Shown in pieces: positions 35,581 through 44,974 of a stretch of 64,000 bases of DNA. The notes under the pieces were generated by a model. The model was given only the letters and a program-made list of their open reading frames with translations. It ran no database searches and was not told the DNA's origin. The first letter of the stretch is position 1, and every line of letters begins with the position of its first letter. The DNA comes from Roseibium album (GTDB lineage: Bacteria > Pseudomonadota > Alphaproteobacteria > Rhizobiales > Stappiaceae). Location of the stretch: assembly GCA_001404055.1 (NCBI GenBank), contig CXTY01000016.1, positions 149,523 to 213,522 on the forward strand, in the 5' to 3' direction. The translations under genes were made by a program, and so were the position numbers.

Positions 35581-36713
35581 TAGCGACCGAACAGACCCGA
35601 ACGGCACCCCATGATGTCCGCGAGGGCATCGGAGACCAACAGCTGACGCTCAAGATCTTTTGCCAGTTCCGCGATACGGGAGGCCAGGTTGACAACAGGA
35701 CCAACGACAGTGAAATCCAAACGCGTTTCACTACCAACGTTGCCGTAGAACACGTCGCCAGCGTGCAAAGCGATACCAACGCTCATATCCGGTGTCATTT
35801 CACAACAGTTCGACGTGTTGATGGCTTCAATGCGTCGAAGGGTATCGCGCGAGGCAAGCAATCCGCGCATCGCAGCATCACGAGCCTCTTCTTCCGTCTC
35901 ATACGGGAAGATCGCCATAACCTCATCACCAATGAATTTCAGAACTTCTCCACCATGCGCTTCAACCGCAGCCGTCATCGCACTGAAATACTTGTTCAGG
36001 AAGACAATGATCTTGTCTGCTGGAAGGGTATTTGACAGGCGTGTGAATCCGCGAATATCAGCAAAACTGACCACTGCCTTTATCCACTCGCCCTCTCCGC
36101 GCCGCGTCGCACCGTCAAGCACCTTGTGACCTGCGCGACGACCAACATATGTGTCCAGAACGGTTTCCGCCGTCCTGCGGAGCGTCTTCAACTCACAAAC
36201 CAGAGCCAGTGGTCTGATCAGCGATTCAAAAACGCTCAAATGCGAACCACTGAACCCACCAGGTGCTTTGGTGGCAAAAGTCGCAACTTTCACTGATCCG
36301 TCAGAAAACGGCATCGGTATCGCAATGTAGTCGGTGTACTCTTCTGCGCGAAGATCCGACACAATCGGAAATTCGTCGTCAACGTCTTCCTGTATTGCAA
36401 TTTTCACTCGAACCGACTTACGAGTCGCGTGAACCCTTTTGATCGGGCTGCTCTCGTAATCTGCACCGTCACTGTCGTCGGAACGATAAAGTCTCAGTTC
36501 GCTCGTTCCATCGCTTTGCCAGATCGCCGCTTCTGCGCGCACATTGGGATGCACAACCCAGATGCCCGTCGTCACCCTGTCGACGGGTACATTGCCGGCG
36601 AGCAACCTTCTGCCCATTTCAGCTACAATTTCCTGAGTGCCGTTCAGATGAGATGCATCGCTGTAAAGCCACTGCACAACGTCTGCCGCAACAAGCGGTG
36701 CTTCGAGGACCAT
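35466..36713 (-). CDS. adenylate/guanylate cyclase with GAF-like sensor region
   Basis: About 415 residues from the ATG at 36713, chosen because AAAGGACG lies upstream; the frame is open to 37061 but that part overlaps ydcF. The N-terminal 215 residues look like a GAF-type sensor (EEYTDYIAIPMPFSDGSVKVATFATK). The C-terminal class III catalytic domain shows VSFADIRGFTRLS (first metal Asp), KFIGDEVMAIFP (second Asp) and VNLASRIAEL (Arg). It should make cAMP or cGMP in the cytosol. Tail-to-tail overlap with the DUF599 gene is unusual in length. Confidence 0.88.
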   Translation of the reverse strand: MVLEAPLVAADVVQWLYSDASHLNGTQEIVAEMGRRLLAGNVPVDRVTTGIWVVHPNVRAEAAIWQSDGTSELRLYRSDDSDGADYESSPIKRVHATRKSVRVKIAIQEDVDDEFPIVSDLRAEEYTDYIAIPMPFSDGSVKVATFATKAPGGFSGSHLSVFESLIRPLALVCELKTLRRTAETVLDTYVGRRAGHKVLDGATRRGEGEWIKAVVSFADIRGFTRLSNTLPADKIIVFLNKYFSAMTAAVEAHGGEVLKFIGDEVMAIFPYETEEEARDAAMRGLLASRDTLRRIEAINTSNCCEMTPDMSVGIALHAGDVFYGNVGSETRLDFTVVGPVVNLASRIAELAKDLERQLLVSDALADIMGCRSGLFGRYQVKGFDEPVSVYSPDLSGESKIGYCPDMTALRAREAN

Positions 36714-36819
36714 CTGCCCACGTCCTTTCAAATCCCTGAGACGATCATTATATGGTGCGCCGCCACAATCTGTAAAAGAGGCGGCATTCGAAAACTTGGG
36801 ATAATAAAAAAGTGATTTT

Positions 36820-37623
36820 TTAATTTTCAGGGCCAGGAAAGAATTCAGTGCTACGACCACTAAGCCGGTAAGCAACCAACCCAATCCACTCCTTGAACGC
36901 CACGTCGAATCGTCGAAGCCCCTTGGATATTCCCGAAAATCCGAGTGTTTTATCCTCGGCTCCACGCGTTCGAAAGTCGACCGGATAGGCCGTAATTCCT
37001 GTCCACCCAGCTGCTTCGAATACACCCATGGATCTCGGCATGTGGTAGGCGGATGTAACAAGCAGCCACTTTTGACCAGGCACCGGCTTTACGAGTTTTT
37101 TTGTCAAAACCGCGTTTTCCCAGGTGTTTCGAGATGCATCCTCCAAAATGATCCGGTTCGGGGATATGCCGAAGTCTTCGAAAAGCCTTGCGGCACCTTC
37201 AGCTTCCGTTGCCTGGGCAGAGACGACAACGCCTTTGCCTCCGGTGTGTATTATGTCAGCGTCAGGGAGTTGCTCGGCGAGACGCGCTGCTATCGTGATC
37301 CGCTCTCCTGAAGTCGTCAGTGCCGTATCGCCTCGTCCACCGGTCACAATGGTGTCCACCGCGCCACCTAGAACAATTATACCGTCATAGCCACTGACTT
37401 TTTCCGGCCTCGGATACCGCTCTTCAAGCGGGAGAATGATCCAGTTTGCGGCTGGCGACAGCCCGCAAACTGTCACCCCCAAACATCCTAGCCATGCAAG
37501 ACGAATACCGGTCTTGCTACCCCTTTTGAAGGTGCACAGAAGCAGGCCAACAAAAACCACCCCAATCAGAAAATTTGAAGGCTGAATGAAAAAATAGCCT
37601 AGCTTCGCAACATAAAAAAACAT
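36820..37623 (-). CDS. YdcF/ElyC (DUF218) family protein
   Basis: 267 residues: two N-terminal membrane helices (about 1-60), then the DUF218 domain with DGIIVLGGAVDT, SGERITIAARLAEQLPDADIIHTGG, LEDASRNTWENAV and LVTSAYHMPRSMGVFEAAGW. Members with this topology (ElyC, SanA) act in envelope biogenesis. Upstream of the cyclase on the same strand, 106 bases apart. Confidence 0.9.
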   Translation of the reverse strand: MFFYVAKLGYFFIQPSNFLIGVVFVGLLLCTFKRGSKTGIRLAWLGCLGVTVCGLSPAANWIILPLEERYPRPEKVSGYDGIIVLGGAVDTIVTGGRGDTALTTSGERITIAARLAEQLPDADIIHTGGKGVVVSAQATEAEGAARLFEDFGISPNRIILEDASRNTWENAVLTKKLVKPVPGQKWLLVTSAYHMPRSMGVFEAAGWTGITAYPVDFRTRGAEDKTLGFSGISKGLRRFDVAFKEWIGLVAYRLSGRSTEFFPGPEN

Positions 37624-38040
37624 TGTTCAAACTCATCACGTGGAGAACCAGTTGGAATTGAACCTTAGAACCTGCCAATTTCAAGGCTGATGGCACACAC
37701 ACGTAAATTGAGAAGAGAACTCGGGCTGAAAATTGCTTTTCAAACTCCGACCTAGTGCAGACTTTTGTATATCAATGACAAGAACGCTGACGCTCAGAAA
37801 CCTAAATGTCTCTTCAGAAACGAATGAGTTTGGTTTTTATATATTTTTCAAAGATTTAAAAGAAAACACCTCAATAGCTTGCAAAATTCAATGCGACGAA
37901 AATCCGTAACAAATCTGTTATGCAGATGACACAATCTACGGACATTTTGCATTCATAGGATCTGCGCAGCTTGTTCAGAGAGTCGTGAAAATGGCTTTTG
38001 TTTTGCCTAAATTACTGTCGATTTTTGCAAAGGCAAAATT
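37624..38040. other. gene-free AT-rich region
   Basis: About 420 bases upstream of ydcF and the globin-like gene. Only a loose inverted repeat (TTTTGCC at 38001, GGCAAAA at 38032) stands out; no ORF or RNA is supported. Confidence 0.5.
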
Positions 38041-38056
38041 CGTGATCAGGGTCACA
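38041..38056. promoter_or_regulatory. CRP-like palindrome
   Basis: CGTGA-TCAGGG-TCACA, one base from TGTGA-N6-TCACA, about 66 bases upstream of the globin-like gene start. Confidence 0.45.
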
Positions 38057-38121
38057 GGGATAGTTCTCGAATTGCGGCAAGCTTGCGCTACGAGTTCAAG
38101 AGCACAATCAAGGGTAGCCAG

Positions 38122-38526
38122 ATGACACTCTACTTGAAACTTGGCGGGCGAAAGGCAATCTTGCGCGCAATGCCGTCTCTAAAGGCACGACTTGAACAGG
38201 ATTCCTGCTTCAATCTGGAGAGTTTCCGCCAAGAGTTCGAGCGCTCCGACGATTTGACCGAATTCCTGATTTTCCTCTCAGGAGGAGCTCCGTTCTATGA
38301 TGGCAAACCGGTCAGCGAGCTGTTGTCGCCGGTGTGCACCTGCGCCGATATCTACGAACGGTTTGTGGATCATCTTGTTGCGGTATTTTTCACGGGCTCT
38401 CGAGCTGCAAGCGATGAACAGGAACTGCGTGCATTGATGAAAAAACTGCGCCCGCAAGTTCTCAACCCCAAACCGATCCCGCCCGTTCAGGTATATTCGC
38501 TCGATCAAAAACTACTAAGCATCTGA
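38122..38526 (+). CDS. truncated-globin-like protein apparently lacking the proximal histidine
   Basis: 134 residues from the ATG at 38122 (AGGG upstream). It begins LYLKLGGRKAILRAM, as truncated globins do, and has FLSGGAPFYDGKPV and YERFVDHLVAVFF, matching the E-F and G-H parts of the fold. The haem-coordinating proximal His expected about 13 residues before YERF is replaced (SELLSPVCTC). It could thus be a haem-free sensor or bind a ligand differently via the two cysteines. Assignment is by pattern only. It has a CRP-like site upstream and a strong terminator downstream. Confidence 0.45.
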   Translation: MTLYLKLGGRKAILRAMPSLKARLEQDSCFNLESFRQEFERSDDLTEFLIFLSGGAPFYDGKPVSELLSPVCTCADIYERFVDHLVAVFFTGSRAASDEQELRALMKKLRPQVLNPKPIPPVQVYSLDQKLLSI

Positions 38527-38536
38527 CTTTCAATAA

Positions 38537-38567
38537 AAAACGCTGGCAGGTAACCCGCCAGCGTTTT
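38537..38567. terminator. bidirectional rho-independent terminator
   Basis: AAAACGCTGGC-AGGTAACCC-GCCAGCGTTTT, 11-bp perfect stem between the convergent globin-like and clpP-like genes. Confidence 0.9.
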
Positions 38568-38589
38568 GAATTCATTTCTGCGATAAACG

Positions 38590-39204
38590 TTAGCCGAGCT
38601 CATCAACGCTGGTAACGACCTTACCAACAAGGCCATATTCGATGCCTTCTTCAGGACTCATCCAATAATCGCGATCCGTATCCTTCTCGATACGGTCGAT
38701 CGGTTGGCCTGTCGCATCGGCAAACATTTTATTCAGCCGGTCACGCATCTTGATGATTTCTTTGGCCTGGATCTCAATGTCGGTAGCCATACCACCTGCA
38801 CCACCGGACGGTTGATGCAATAGGAAACGTGTGTTCGGTGTGCAGAATCGCATTTCCTTTGGGACCGATATATAGATCAGCGCGCCCGCACTTGCGACCC
38901 AGCCCATTCCCAGAATCCGGACTTCCGGTGAGATGAACTTGATGGCGTCATGGATCATGTCGCCGGACTCGACGTGCCCACCGGGGGACGACACAATCAC
39001 GGTGATCGGATCATTGGATACTTGCGCCAACGCCAACAGACGGGCACAGACGTCGCGTGCCATATCCTGAGACACCGGTCCGGTGATCAGAACTGTGCGC
39101 GCTTCGAACAGATGCTTGTCGACCTGGATCGACGGCTGGCTCTTGGACTTGTCCTCGTCATCATCGTCGAGGCGTGCAGGCACCGTGGTCGAATAGTTTT
39201 TCAT
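38590..39204 (-). CDS. ClpP-family serine protease paralogue
   Basis: 204 residues from the ATG at 39204 (GGGAG upstream); an upstream ATG at 39294 would add 30 residues without a ribosome site. The Clp fold is clear: [21 protein letters not shown], nucleophile Ser105 in [10 protein letters not shown], His130 in FLLHQPSGG, and the catalytic Asp in DTDRDYWMS. The nucleophile motif is ASAG rather than the usual ASMG/ASMA, and the N-terminal loop is acidic ([12 protein letters not shown]), so this is a divergent ClpP rather than the main one. It is far from clpA, encoded 14 kb away. Confidence 0.88.
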   Translation of the reverse strand: MKNYSTTVPARLDDDDEDKSKSQPSIQVDKHLFEARTVLITGPVSQDMARDVCARLLALAQVSNDPITVIVSSPGGHVESGDMIHDAIKFISPEVRILGMGWVASAGALIYISVPKEMRFCTPNTRFLLHQPSGGAGGMATDIEIQAKEIIKMRDRLNKMFADATGQPIDRIEKDTDRDYWMSPEEGIEYGLVGKVVTSVDELG

Positions 39205-39387
39205 GCGCAGGATTAAGCTCCCTTGGCTATTGGCCGGTTGATCCGGCAGTTTCAACAGGCTGACAGATTGATCTGCAGCCCCGCTTTCGTTCATGTGTAA
39301 GCGATGTGACGAGCACTCGCAATTCTTGTCCGCCTGAATAGCGCGAAAAGAGTTATCAGATTGGCAACAACACGCCCTTTGTACGCA

Positions 39388-40245
39388 TCAATCACCTTGC
39401 TGTGTGTGGTTCTCTATCGATTTAGCCCGACGCCCCATCACAAAATGCCATACCAGCATCATTCCAAACGGCAGAGATGGCCAGACAAACCAAAGTGTGG
39501 ACAGACCAGACGTCAACAGATTGAGGGCGAAGAAAAACCCGATCATGAGCACACAGTTGCGTACTTTTCGAGGCTGAGCCCTTAGCCAACGCCGCGCCTG
39601 TTCAAAATTATTCGCCACCACCTGCGTATCTTTTTCCCAGGATGCATGATGATCAGTGGAAGCCTGTGTCCGTGAGGAGCCCTCCGTAGCAGAAGCCTCA
39701 GCCGTTTCCTTCGGAGCATTGCGGCCACCAAGCCGAACAGAATAGGTTTCGACAGGGTCGGTCACGTTTTTTACTTGTCGTGCGCCTTCCGCTTCGAAGC
39801 CAATAGCCATTTTGGTCTTGACCTGATCGTAAACAGACTGTGACAGCATGATACCGCCCCTGGGGGCCAGTTCCTGTAGGCGCGCCGCAACATTTACACC
39901 GTCTCCGTAAATATCGTCACCTTCCACCATGATGTCGCCGAGGTTGATTCCGACGCGAAACTCCATGCGATCAGAATCCGGGACATCTGCATTTCGCAAA
40001 GACAGTTCGTTTTGAATATCGACGGCACATTGTACGGCTTCGATTACCGATGTGAATTCGATAATGACAGCATCACCCCAGGTATTGACGATACGGCCAT
40101 TGTGGCCATCGGTGAGCGATGACATCACAGCCCGATACGCCTTTAGGCGATCCAGGGTGCCGTCCTCATCGCGCTCCATAAGTTTTGAATAGTTCGCAAC
40201 GTCTGCGCACATTATCGCCGCTAGCCGGCGCTTCACCCGTTGCAT
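39388..40245 (-). CDS. adenylate/guanylate cyclase with C-terminal membrane segment
   Basis: 285 residues from the ATG at 40245 (CAGGGG upstream). The class III catalytic domain comes first: RLAAIMCADVANYSKLM (first Asp), VNTWGDAVIIEF (second Asp) and YGDGVNVAARLQEL (Arg), about 1-170. A linker follows, then two transmembrane helices near 215-265 of the 2TM type (CVLMIGFFFALNLLTSGLS, LPFGMMLVWHFVMG). This N-terminal-cyclase architecture is common in rhizobia. It is the second nucleotide cyclase in under 4 kb. Confidence 0.9.
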   Translation of the reverse strand: MQRVKRRLAAIMCADVANYSKLMERDEDGTLDRLKAYRAVMSSLTDGHNGRIVNTWGDAVIIEFTSVIEAVQCAVDIQNELSLRNADVPDSDRMEFRVGINLGDIMVEGDDIYGDGVNVAARLQELAPRGGIMLSQSVYDQVKTKMAIGFEAEGARQVKNVTDPVETYSVRLGGRNAPKETAEASATEGSSRTQASTDHHASWEKDTQVVANNFEQARRWLRAQPRKVRNCVLMIGFFFALNLLTSGLSTLWFVWPSLPFGMMLVWHFVMGRRAKSIENHTQQGD

Positions 40246-40362
40246 GTTCAAACCCCTGATTGGCATACGACTAGGAATGGGAAGCCACGACCCAAATTGC
40301 AAGCGGTAATCCACTGAATTCACTATTACCACTTCAGGATTTGGAAAATTCAGGGTTCAAAG

Positions 40363-40767
40363 TTAGCTGATTTGCGTCAGCTTTCTAAGTGTCTCCAGAG
40401 CCTGCTCTGCTTTTTCTTCCGGAACGAAGACATGGTCGTGAAAATACGCGGCAACGACATTGGCGGAGATCCCTTTTGAAGCCAAAGCTGCAGAGATGGC
40501 TGCTGTCAGTCCGACTGCTGCCAGTGAGGAATGAACGGTCAACGTGATCCTCCGGAACCACTCTGCATCGGCCAGGCCAAGCTCTCTGGCTTGCTGAACC
40601 GGCAGAATAGCGGTCAGTCCCTCAGTTTCGGAAAACAAACCGACAGGGTTGTATTCAGTCAGTTCATTCAAGCTCTTGGAAGCAAAAGTGCAAAAAACAT
40701 ATGGTTCCGGGTCGAGCATCGGTCGCATATGTGAAATCAGCTCTTTCAGATTGGTCTCACCGGACAT
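40363..40767 (-). CDS. ACT-domain protein
   Basis: 134 residues containing two ACT-like halves: an N-terminal one (NLKELISHMRPMLDPEPYVFCTF) and a C-terminal one (ITLTVHSSLAAVGLTAAISAALASKGISANVVAAYFHDHVFV). Such proteins bind small ligands, often amino acids. Function unknown. Same strand as the cyclase, 30 bases apart from its open frame. Confidence 0.85.
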   Translation of the reverse strand: MSGETNLKELISHMRPMLDPEPYVFCTFASKSLNELTEYNPVGLFSETEGLTAILPVQQARELGLADAEWFRRITLTVHSSLAAVGLTAAISAALASKGISANVVAAYFHDHVFVPEEKAEQALETLRKLTQIS

Positions 40768-40856
40768 GTGAACTCTCGTTTCGATTTGAGTATTTCATTT
40801 CGCACGTACTACGTTCGTCTGAAAATTCACCACATTCATCGCCAGAAGGTCCGCCC

Positions 40857-41831
40857 CTAGTTACTTCCATTCCCTGTCAATGACAGACCTATATTGCAAA
40901 GCATTTCAAACATGATTGATGCACCGAGAAAGGCTGTCGCACCGCTTTGGTCAAACGGGGGCGAAACTTCAACGAGGTCGGCGCCGACAATGTTCACCCC
41001 GTCAAGCATCCGCGCGACTTGCAACGCCTGAAACGAATTTGGTCCGCCAACTTCGGGTGTGCCAGTTCCTGGTGCAAATGCAGGATCGACGAAATCAATG
41101 TCATAGGAAACATAGGTATCGCGCGTACCGACTATCTCCTTGGCTTCGGACATGACGTCCTCAATACCTCTGGCATGAAAGTCCTCTATGGGAATGACAC
41201 GAATGCCGACACTCTTCGCAAAGTCCCGGTCTTCATTGTCATATGCCGTGCCGCGAATGCCAATCTGCACAACCCGACTGGGATCCAGCAATCCTTCTTC
41301 GACCGCCCGGCGAAATGGTGTCCCGTGGGTATATTTCATACCACCGAAATAACTTTCATAGAGATCAGTGTGACTGTCGAAATGGATCATGCCGAGCGGG
41401 CGTTCCCTTGCCAGAGAACGCAAGATCGGCAGTGAGCACAGATGATCTCCTCCCGCCGACAATGGTACAATTTCGGCATCTACCACGCGATCGTAAAAGC
41501 GCGTCATGCGCTCGAGGCTGTCCTCGACACTCGCCGGATTTGGACCAACGTCTCCAAGGTCAGCACAGTTTACGAGTTCAAATGGACGTATTCCCGTCGC
41601 ACCGTTTTGTGCACGGATCATTGTCGACATGTCCCGCAGCTGGCGCGGGCCGTGGCGAGGTCCCGGCCTATTCGTGGTGCCACCATCCCAGGGCGTCCCG
41701 ATTAGACCAACTTGAACATCTGCCAACCTCTGACTGTCCAGTTCGACATGTGGCAATCGCATAAAGGTGGGAACACCGGCAAACCGGGGAAGGTCAAAAC
41801 CGGACACAGGATGAAAAAAAGGATCAGTCAC
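40857..41831 (-). CDS. agmatinase/arginase family (ureohydrolase)
   Basis: 324 residues with the binuclear manganese motifs of ureohydrolases: GGDH (PLSAGGDHLCS), HFDSHTD and SYDIDFVDPAFAPGTGTPE. It hydrolyses a guanidino compound to an amine and urea. It is nearest to agmatinase in length and motifs, but guanidinobutyrase or another guanidino-acid hydrolase is equally possible without context; no decarboxylase or urease genes are beside it. Confidence 0.9.
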   Translation of the reverse strand: MTDPFFHPVSGFDLPRFAGVPTFMRLPHVELDSQRLADVQVGLIGTPWDGGTTNRPGPRHGPRQLRDMSTMIRAQNGATGIRPFELVNCADLGDVGPNPASVEDSLERMTRFYDRVVDAEIVPLSAGGDHLCSLPILRSLARERPLGMIHFDSHTDLYESYFGGMKYTHGTPFRRAVEEGLLDPSRVVQIGIRGTAYDNEDRDFAKSVGIRVIPIEDFHARGIEDVMSEAKEIVGTRDTYVSYDIDFVDPAFAPGTGTPEVGGPNSFQALQVARMLDGVNIVGADLVEVSPPFDQSGATAFLGASIMFEMLCNIGLSLTGNGSN

Positions 41832-41946
41832 TCAGAGCACCTTTGATCAAATCATAATGGCCGATCTAAACAGATGTCAGCATCACATCCAAGACAAACT
41901 GCGACGCTCTATAACAACGACCATAAAGACATCAAGCACTGCAACC

Positions 41947-42330
41947 TCATAGCGTCGGGTCCCAGGCTCCATCCACAAAGTCTGCCTCATCATCACCAGG
42001 CCAGGGCGGCATGGATACACAGATGAATTTGAGCGGCAGGTCGCCGTCACATCGATACTGAAATGCCGTTCCAGCGGGAATATCTATGGAAACACCAGCT
42101 TCCAGATCAACAGTTGTCTCAGCGGTGCCAATAGACCGCCAAATCCGGCCCTTCCCTTCCAGAACATGCCAGAACTCGTGCACCGTCTTGTGCCGCGTAG
42201 CCCGATTGATCTGGCCCGGTGCGACTGTCGAATGAATCATGTTTCCCGTCGGGCCATCCATGATGAATCGAATGTCGGCGCCCGCTGGCGATTTTGCATC
42301 AGGAGAGCTTGATAAGACTGTCTGCTTCAT
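41947..42330 (-). CDS. cupin-domain protein
   Basis: 127 residues of a single cupin: HKTVHEFWHVLEGKGRIW (metal-binding His, His and Glu positions) and IDIPAGTAFQYRC with second-motif residues. Its start overlaps the SET gene stop by 4 bases (ATGA), so the two are translated together. Substrate unknown. Confidence 0.85.
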   Translation of the reverse strand: MKQTVLSSSPDAKSPAGADIRFIMDGPTGNMIHSTVAPGQINRATRHKTVHEFWHVLEGKGRIWRSIGTAETTVDLEAGVSIDIPAGTAFQYRCDGDLPLKFICVSMPPWPGDDEADFVDGAWDPTL

Positions 42331-42839
42331 GATGGAGCCAACCGGGCATCAATTTTGGATTGAAGGTAGATTGAAAACCACCCTTTGTAGCGTTCTTGCA
42401 AATCTCTGATTTGCCAATCCTTACCAGAGACAATTCCTCGACAATTGGGTGCTCCGCAGGAACACTCCATTCGCCAGTCATCGTCATCACCAGTCGCATA
42501 ATCAAATGTGAGTTCTTCACCCTTTGAAATTTCGCGCATTGTGTAAAAGCAAATCTGGCCTTTGATGCCGACATTTGGATCACAGGAGTGGTTGAGATGC
42601 ATCATCGATCCCTCCCTCTCTTCCGCTGTCATGGGGCCAACAAATAAATCATCATCAATTTGAATTTCGGCAGGACCGAGCGACAAGGCCAGTTGATCCC
42701 GCGTTTTCCTGTCAAAACAATGACCGCCCTTTACGACAACCAACTCACTTTTCGCGATATCCGAAGACGCGAAAAGTCCCTTGCCTTCAATATCGCTCTG
42801 CCGTTTTTCAACCAATGCAGAGAACCAGGATTTCACCAC
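42327..42839 (-). CDS. SET-domain protein (lysine methyltransferase-like)
   Basis: 170 residues. The SET fold is evident: the N-terminal DIEGKGLFASSDIAKSE, the catalytic/AdoMet motif NHSCDPNVGI, GEELTFDYA, and a post-SET CSCGAPNCRG zinc cluster. Eukaryotic relatives methylate histones; bacterial substrates are mostly unknown. It is cotranscribed with and overlaps a cupin gene, and lies downstream of ivd with a 44-base gap. Confidence 0.88.
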   Translation of the reverse strand: MVKSWFSALVEKRQSDIEGKGLFASSDIAKSELVVVKGGHCFDRKTRDQLALSLGPAEIQIDDDLFVGPMTAEEREGSMMHLNHSCDPNVGIKGQICFYTMREISKGEELTFDYATGDDDDWRMECSCGAPNCRGIVSGKDWQIRDLQERYKGWFSIYLQSKIDARLAPS

Positions 42840-42883
42840 ACTGCGCCTCGCTCCAATCTAAAGACGAGGCACAATAGCCCAGT

Positions 42884-44056
42884 TCAAGCGCTCTTGTTGA
42901 AGAGTTCCCGCCCGATCAACATGCGCCGGATTTCTGACGTGCCCGCGCCGATTTCATAAAGTTTGGCATCCCTCAAAAGGCGGCCGGTGGGATATTCATT
43001 GATGTATCCATTTCCACCCAGCAATTGAATGGCATCAAGCGCAAGCTTGGTGGCATTCTCTGCAGCGTAAAGGATCGCGCCGGCCGCGTCCTCCCGTGTT
43101 GTTTCACCACGGTCACAGGCCTTGGCAACGGCGTAAACGTAGGATTTGGAAGCATTCATGGATACATACATGTCTGCGACCTTGCCCTGAACCAGCTGGA
43201 ACGTACCAATTGGTTTTCCAAACTGTTCGCGTTCGTGAACATATGGAATGACGACATCCATCGCTGCCTGCATGATGCCGACAGCACCGGCCGCAAGTAC
43301 CGCACGTTCATAGTCGAGCCCGGACATCAGCACGTTGACGCCTTTGCCAACTTCACCGAGCACGTTTTCTTCCGGCACTTCGCAATCCTGAAACACCAGT
43401 TCACCGGTTTCAGATCCGCGCATGCCGAGCTTGTCGAGCTTCTGTGCGACGGAAAAACCCGGGAAATCCTTTTCGACAAGAAATGCAGTGATCCCCTTCG
43501 GGCCAGCCTCTGGGTCAGTCTTTGCATAGATGATCGCAGTGTCAGCCGAAGGACCATTGGTGATCCACATCTTGGAGCCGTTCAATATGTAACGGTCGCC
43601 CTTTTTCTCAGCCCGCAATTTCATGGAAACAACGTCGGATCCAGCTCCGGGCTCAGACATGGCCAGAGCACCGAGGTGCTCGCCAGTGACCAGTTTTTCC
43701 AGGTAGCGCTTTTTCTGTTCGTCATTGCCCCAACGGCGCAGCTGATTCACGCAAAGGTTTGAATGCGCCCCGTAGCTCAGCCCGATGGAAGCAGAGGCCC
43801 GGCTCACTTCTTCCATGGCAATACAATGCTCCAGGTAGCCCAGCCCGGAGCCGCCCCACTCTTCTTCCACCGTAATTCCATGCAAGCCAAGCTCGCCCAT
43901 TTCAGGCCACAGCTCGCGCGGGAACCAGTCTTCCCTGTCAATTTTTTCCGCCAACGGCGCAATCCTGTCCTGACTGTAGGAACGGACGGTATCGCGAAGC
44001 ATGTCAGCGGTTTCACCGAGGTCAAAATTGAAACCGGGGATGTCGTTACGGATCAT
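42884..44056 (-). CDS. ivd: isovaleryl-CoA dehydrogenase
   Basis: 390 residues of the acyl-CoA dehydrogenase family. [16 protein letters not shown] and [18 protein letters not shown] bind FAD, and [12 protein letters not shown] contains the catalytic Glu in the position specific to isovaleryl-CoA dehydrogenase. It oxidises isovaleryl-CoA in leucine breakdown. It is the last gene of an operon headed by a LiuR-like MerR regulator, the known regulator class for this pathway. Confidence 0.93.
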   Translation of the reverse strand: MIRNDIPGFNFDLGETADMLRDTVRSYSQDRIAPLAEKIDREDWFPRELWPEMGELGLHGITVEEEWGGSGLGYLEHCIAMEEVSRASASIGLSYGAHSNLCVNQLRRWGNDEQKKRYLEKLVTGEHLGALAMSEPGAGSDVVSMKLRAEKKGDRYILNGSKMWITNGPSADTAIIYAKTDPEAGPKGITAFLVEKDFPGFSVAQKLDKLGMRGSETGELVFQDCEVPEENVLGEVGKGVNVLMSGLDYERAVLAAGAVGIMQAAMDVVIPYVHEREQFGKPIGTFQLVQGKVADMYVSMNASKSYVYAVAKACDRGETTREDAAGAILYAAENATKLALDAIQLLGGNGYINEYPTGRLLRDAKLYEIGAGTSEIRRMLIGRELFNKSA

Positions 44057-44080
44057 TTCATTTCCTCCAGGGCCCTCGGG

Positions 44081-44527
44081 TCAGGGGCGCTCATATCGAA
44101 CGTAGTCGCTCAAGACACCGATCCGGTCGTAGAGTTTTCGAGCGCGCTCATTATTCTCATTGGTGTGCCAATAGACTTTGCCACTGGCCTCAGGCTCTGC
44201 ATCGGCTGCGCTGTAGACGGCTTCGATCAGCTTCCTGCCAGCGCCCCCTCCGCGGATCGTCTCATTGACGAAAAGGTCTTCCAGGTAACAGACCTGACCG
44301 ATGGACCATGTGCTGCCGTGAAACACGTAGTGGACAAATCCGATCAGAATTCCATCGTTTACCGCGACAAACGCGCTATGAAATCCATCGGAAAGCAGGC
44401 GTTTGAACAAATTGTCGGTTACCTCCGGCTCAAGTTCCTGCTCATAGAATTCGAGGTAGGTTTGCCACATGTCCCGCCATGGCTGTTCATCGGTTGCCAG
44501 TAGCGGTCGAATTTCGATTTCAGGCAT
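44081..44527 (-). CDS. GNAT-family N-acetyltransferase
   Basis: 148 residues: GFVHYVFHGSTWSIGQVCYLEDLFV then RGGGAGRKLIEAVYSAA, the acetyl-CoA-binding R/Q-x-x-G-x-G/A loop, and VYWHTNENNERARKLYDRIG. Substrate unknown. It lies between the thioesterase (3 bases) and ivd (24 bases) genes in the leucine operon. Confidence 0.9.
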   Translation of the reverse strand: MPEIEIRPLLATDEQPWRDMWQTYLEFYEQELEPEVTDNLFKRLLSDGFHSAFVAVNDGILIGFVHYVFHGSTWSIGQVCYLEDLFVNETIRGGGAGRKLIEAVYSAADAEPEASGKVYWHTNENNERARKLYDRIGVLSDYVRYERP

Positions 44528-44530
44528 TCA

Positions 44531-44974
44531 TCAATCCTTTACGCCGGCCACGCTCATGAGCGTGAAGAGACCCGTCGCGACGTGAACTTGCTCATCGTCT
44601 TGAAGACCATATACATCTGCCTTGGCGATCGTCAGCGTTCGGCCAGGTTTCACCACCCTGCCTCTGGCGATCAACACGGCCTGTCTCGCCGGATTGAGCA
44701 GATTGATCTTGTACTCGCTCGTCAGCACGCCAACGCCAACAGCAAACAGGCTCAAGGCAGCATAGCCGGCCGCGCTGTCAGCGATTGAAGACGTCGTGCC
44801 TGCGTGGAAAAATCCATGTTGCTGCGTCAGTTCCGGTCGCATCCGAAGTTCAAGATCTACAGCGCCTGGCGAAAGATGCACCAGCTCAGCGCCCAAGTGT
44901 TTCATGAACCTCTGTGCTGCAAAACTCGACTTGACTCGTGTTTCCCATTCAGGATCTCTTGGCACCAGCTCCAT
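44531..44974 (-). CDS. PaaI-type hotdog thioesterase
   Basis: 147 residues with the PaaI pattern: QHGFFHAGTTSSIADSAAGYAALSL (the catalytic GxxxD/G loop) and LLNPARQAVLIARGRVVKPGRTL. It should release CoA from an acyl-CoA. Its start shares one base with the stop of the liuR-like gene, so it is coupled to it. Confidence 0.88.
   Translation of the reverse strand: MELVPRDPEWETRVKSSFAAQRFMKHLGAELVHLSPGAVDLELRMRPELTQQHGFFHAGTTSSIADSAAGYAALSLFAVGVGVLTSEYKINLLNPARQAVLIARGRVVKPGRTLTIAKADVYGLQDDEQVHVATGLFTLMSVAGVKD

Noticed and set aside
36714..37061. N-terminal extension of the cyclase frame
   Set aside because: It overlaps ydcF and lacks sensor-like sequence; the ribosome site points to 36713.
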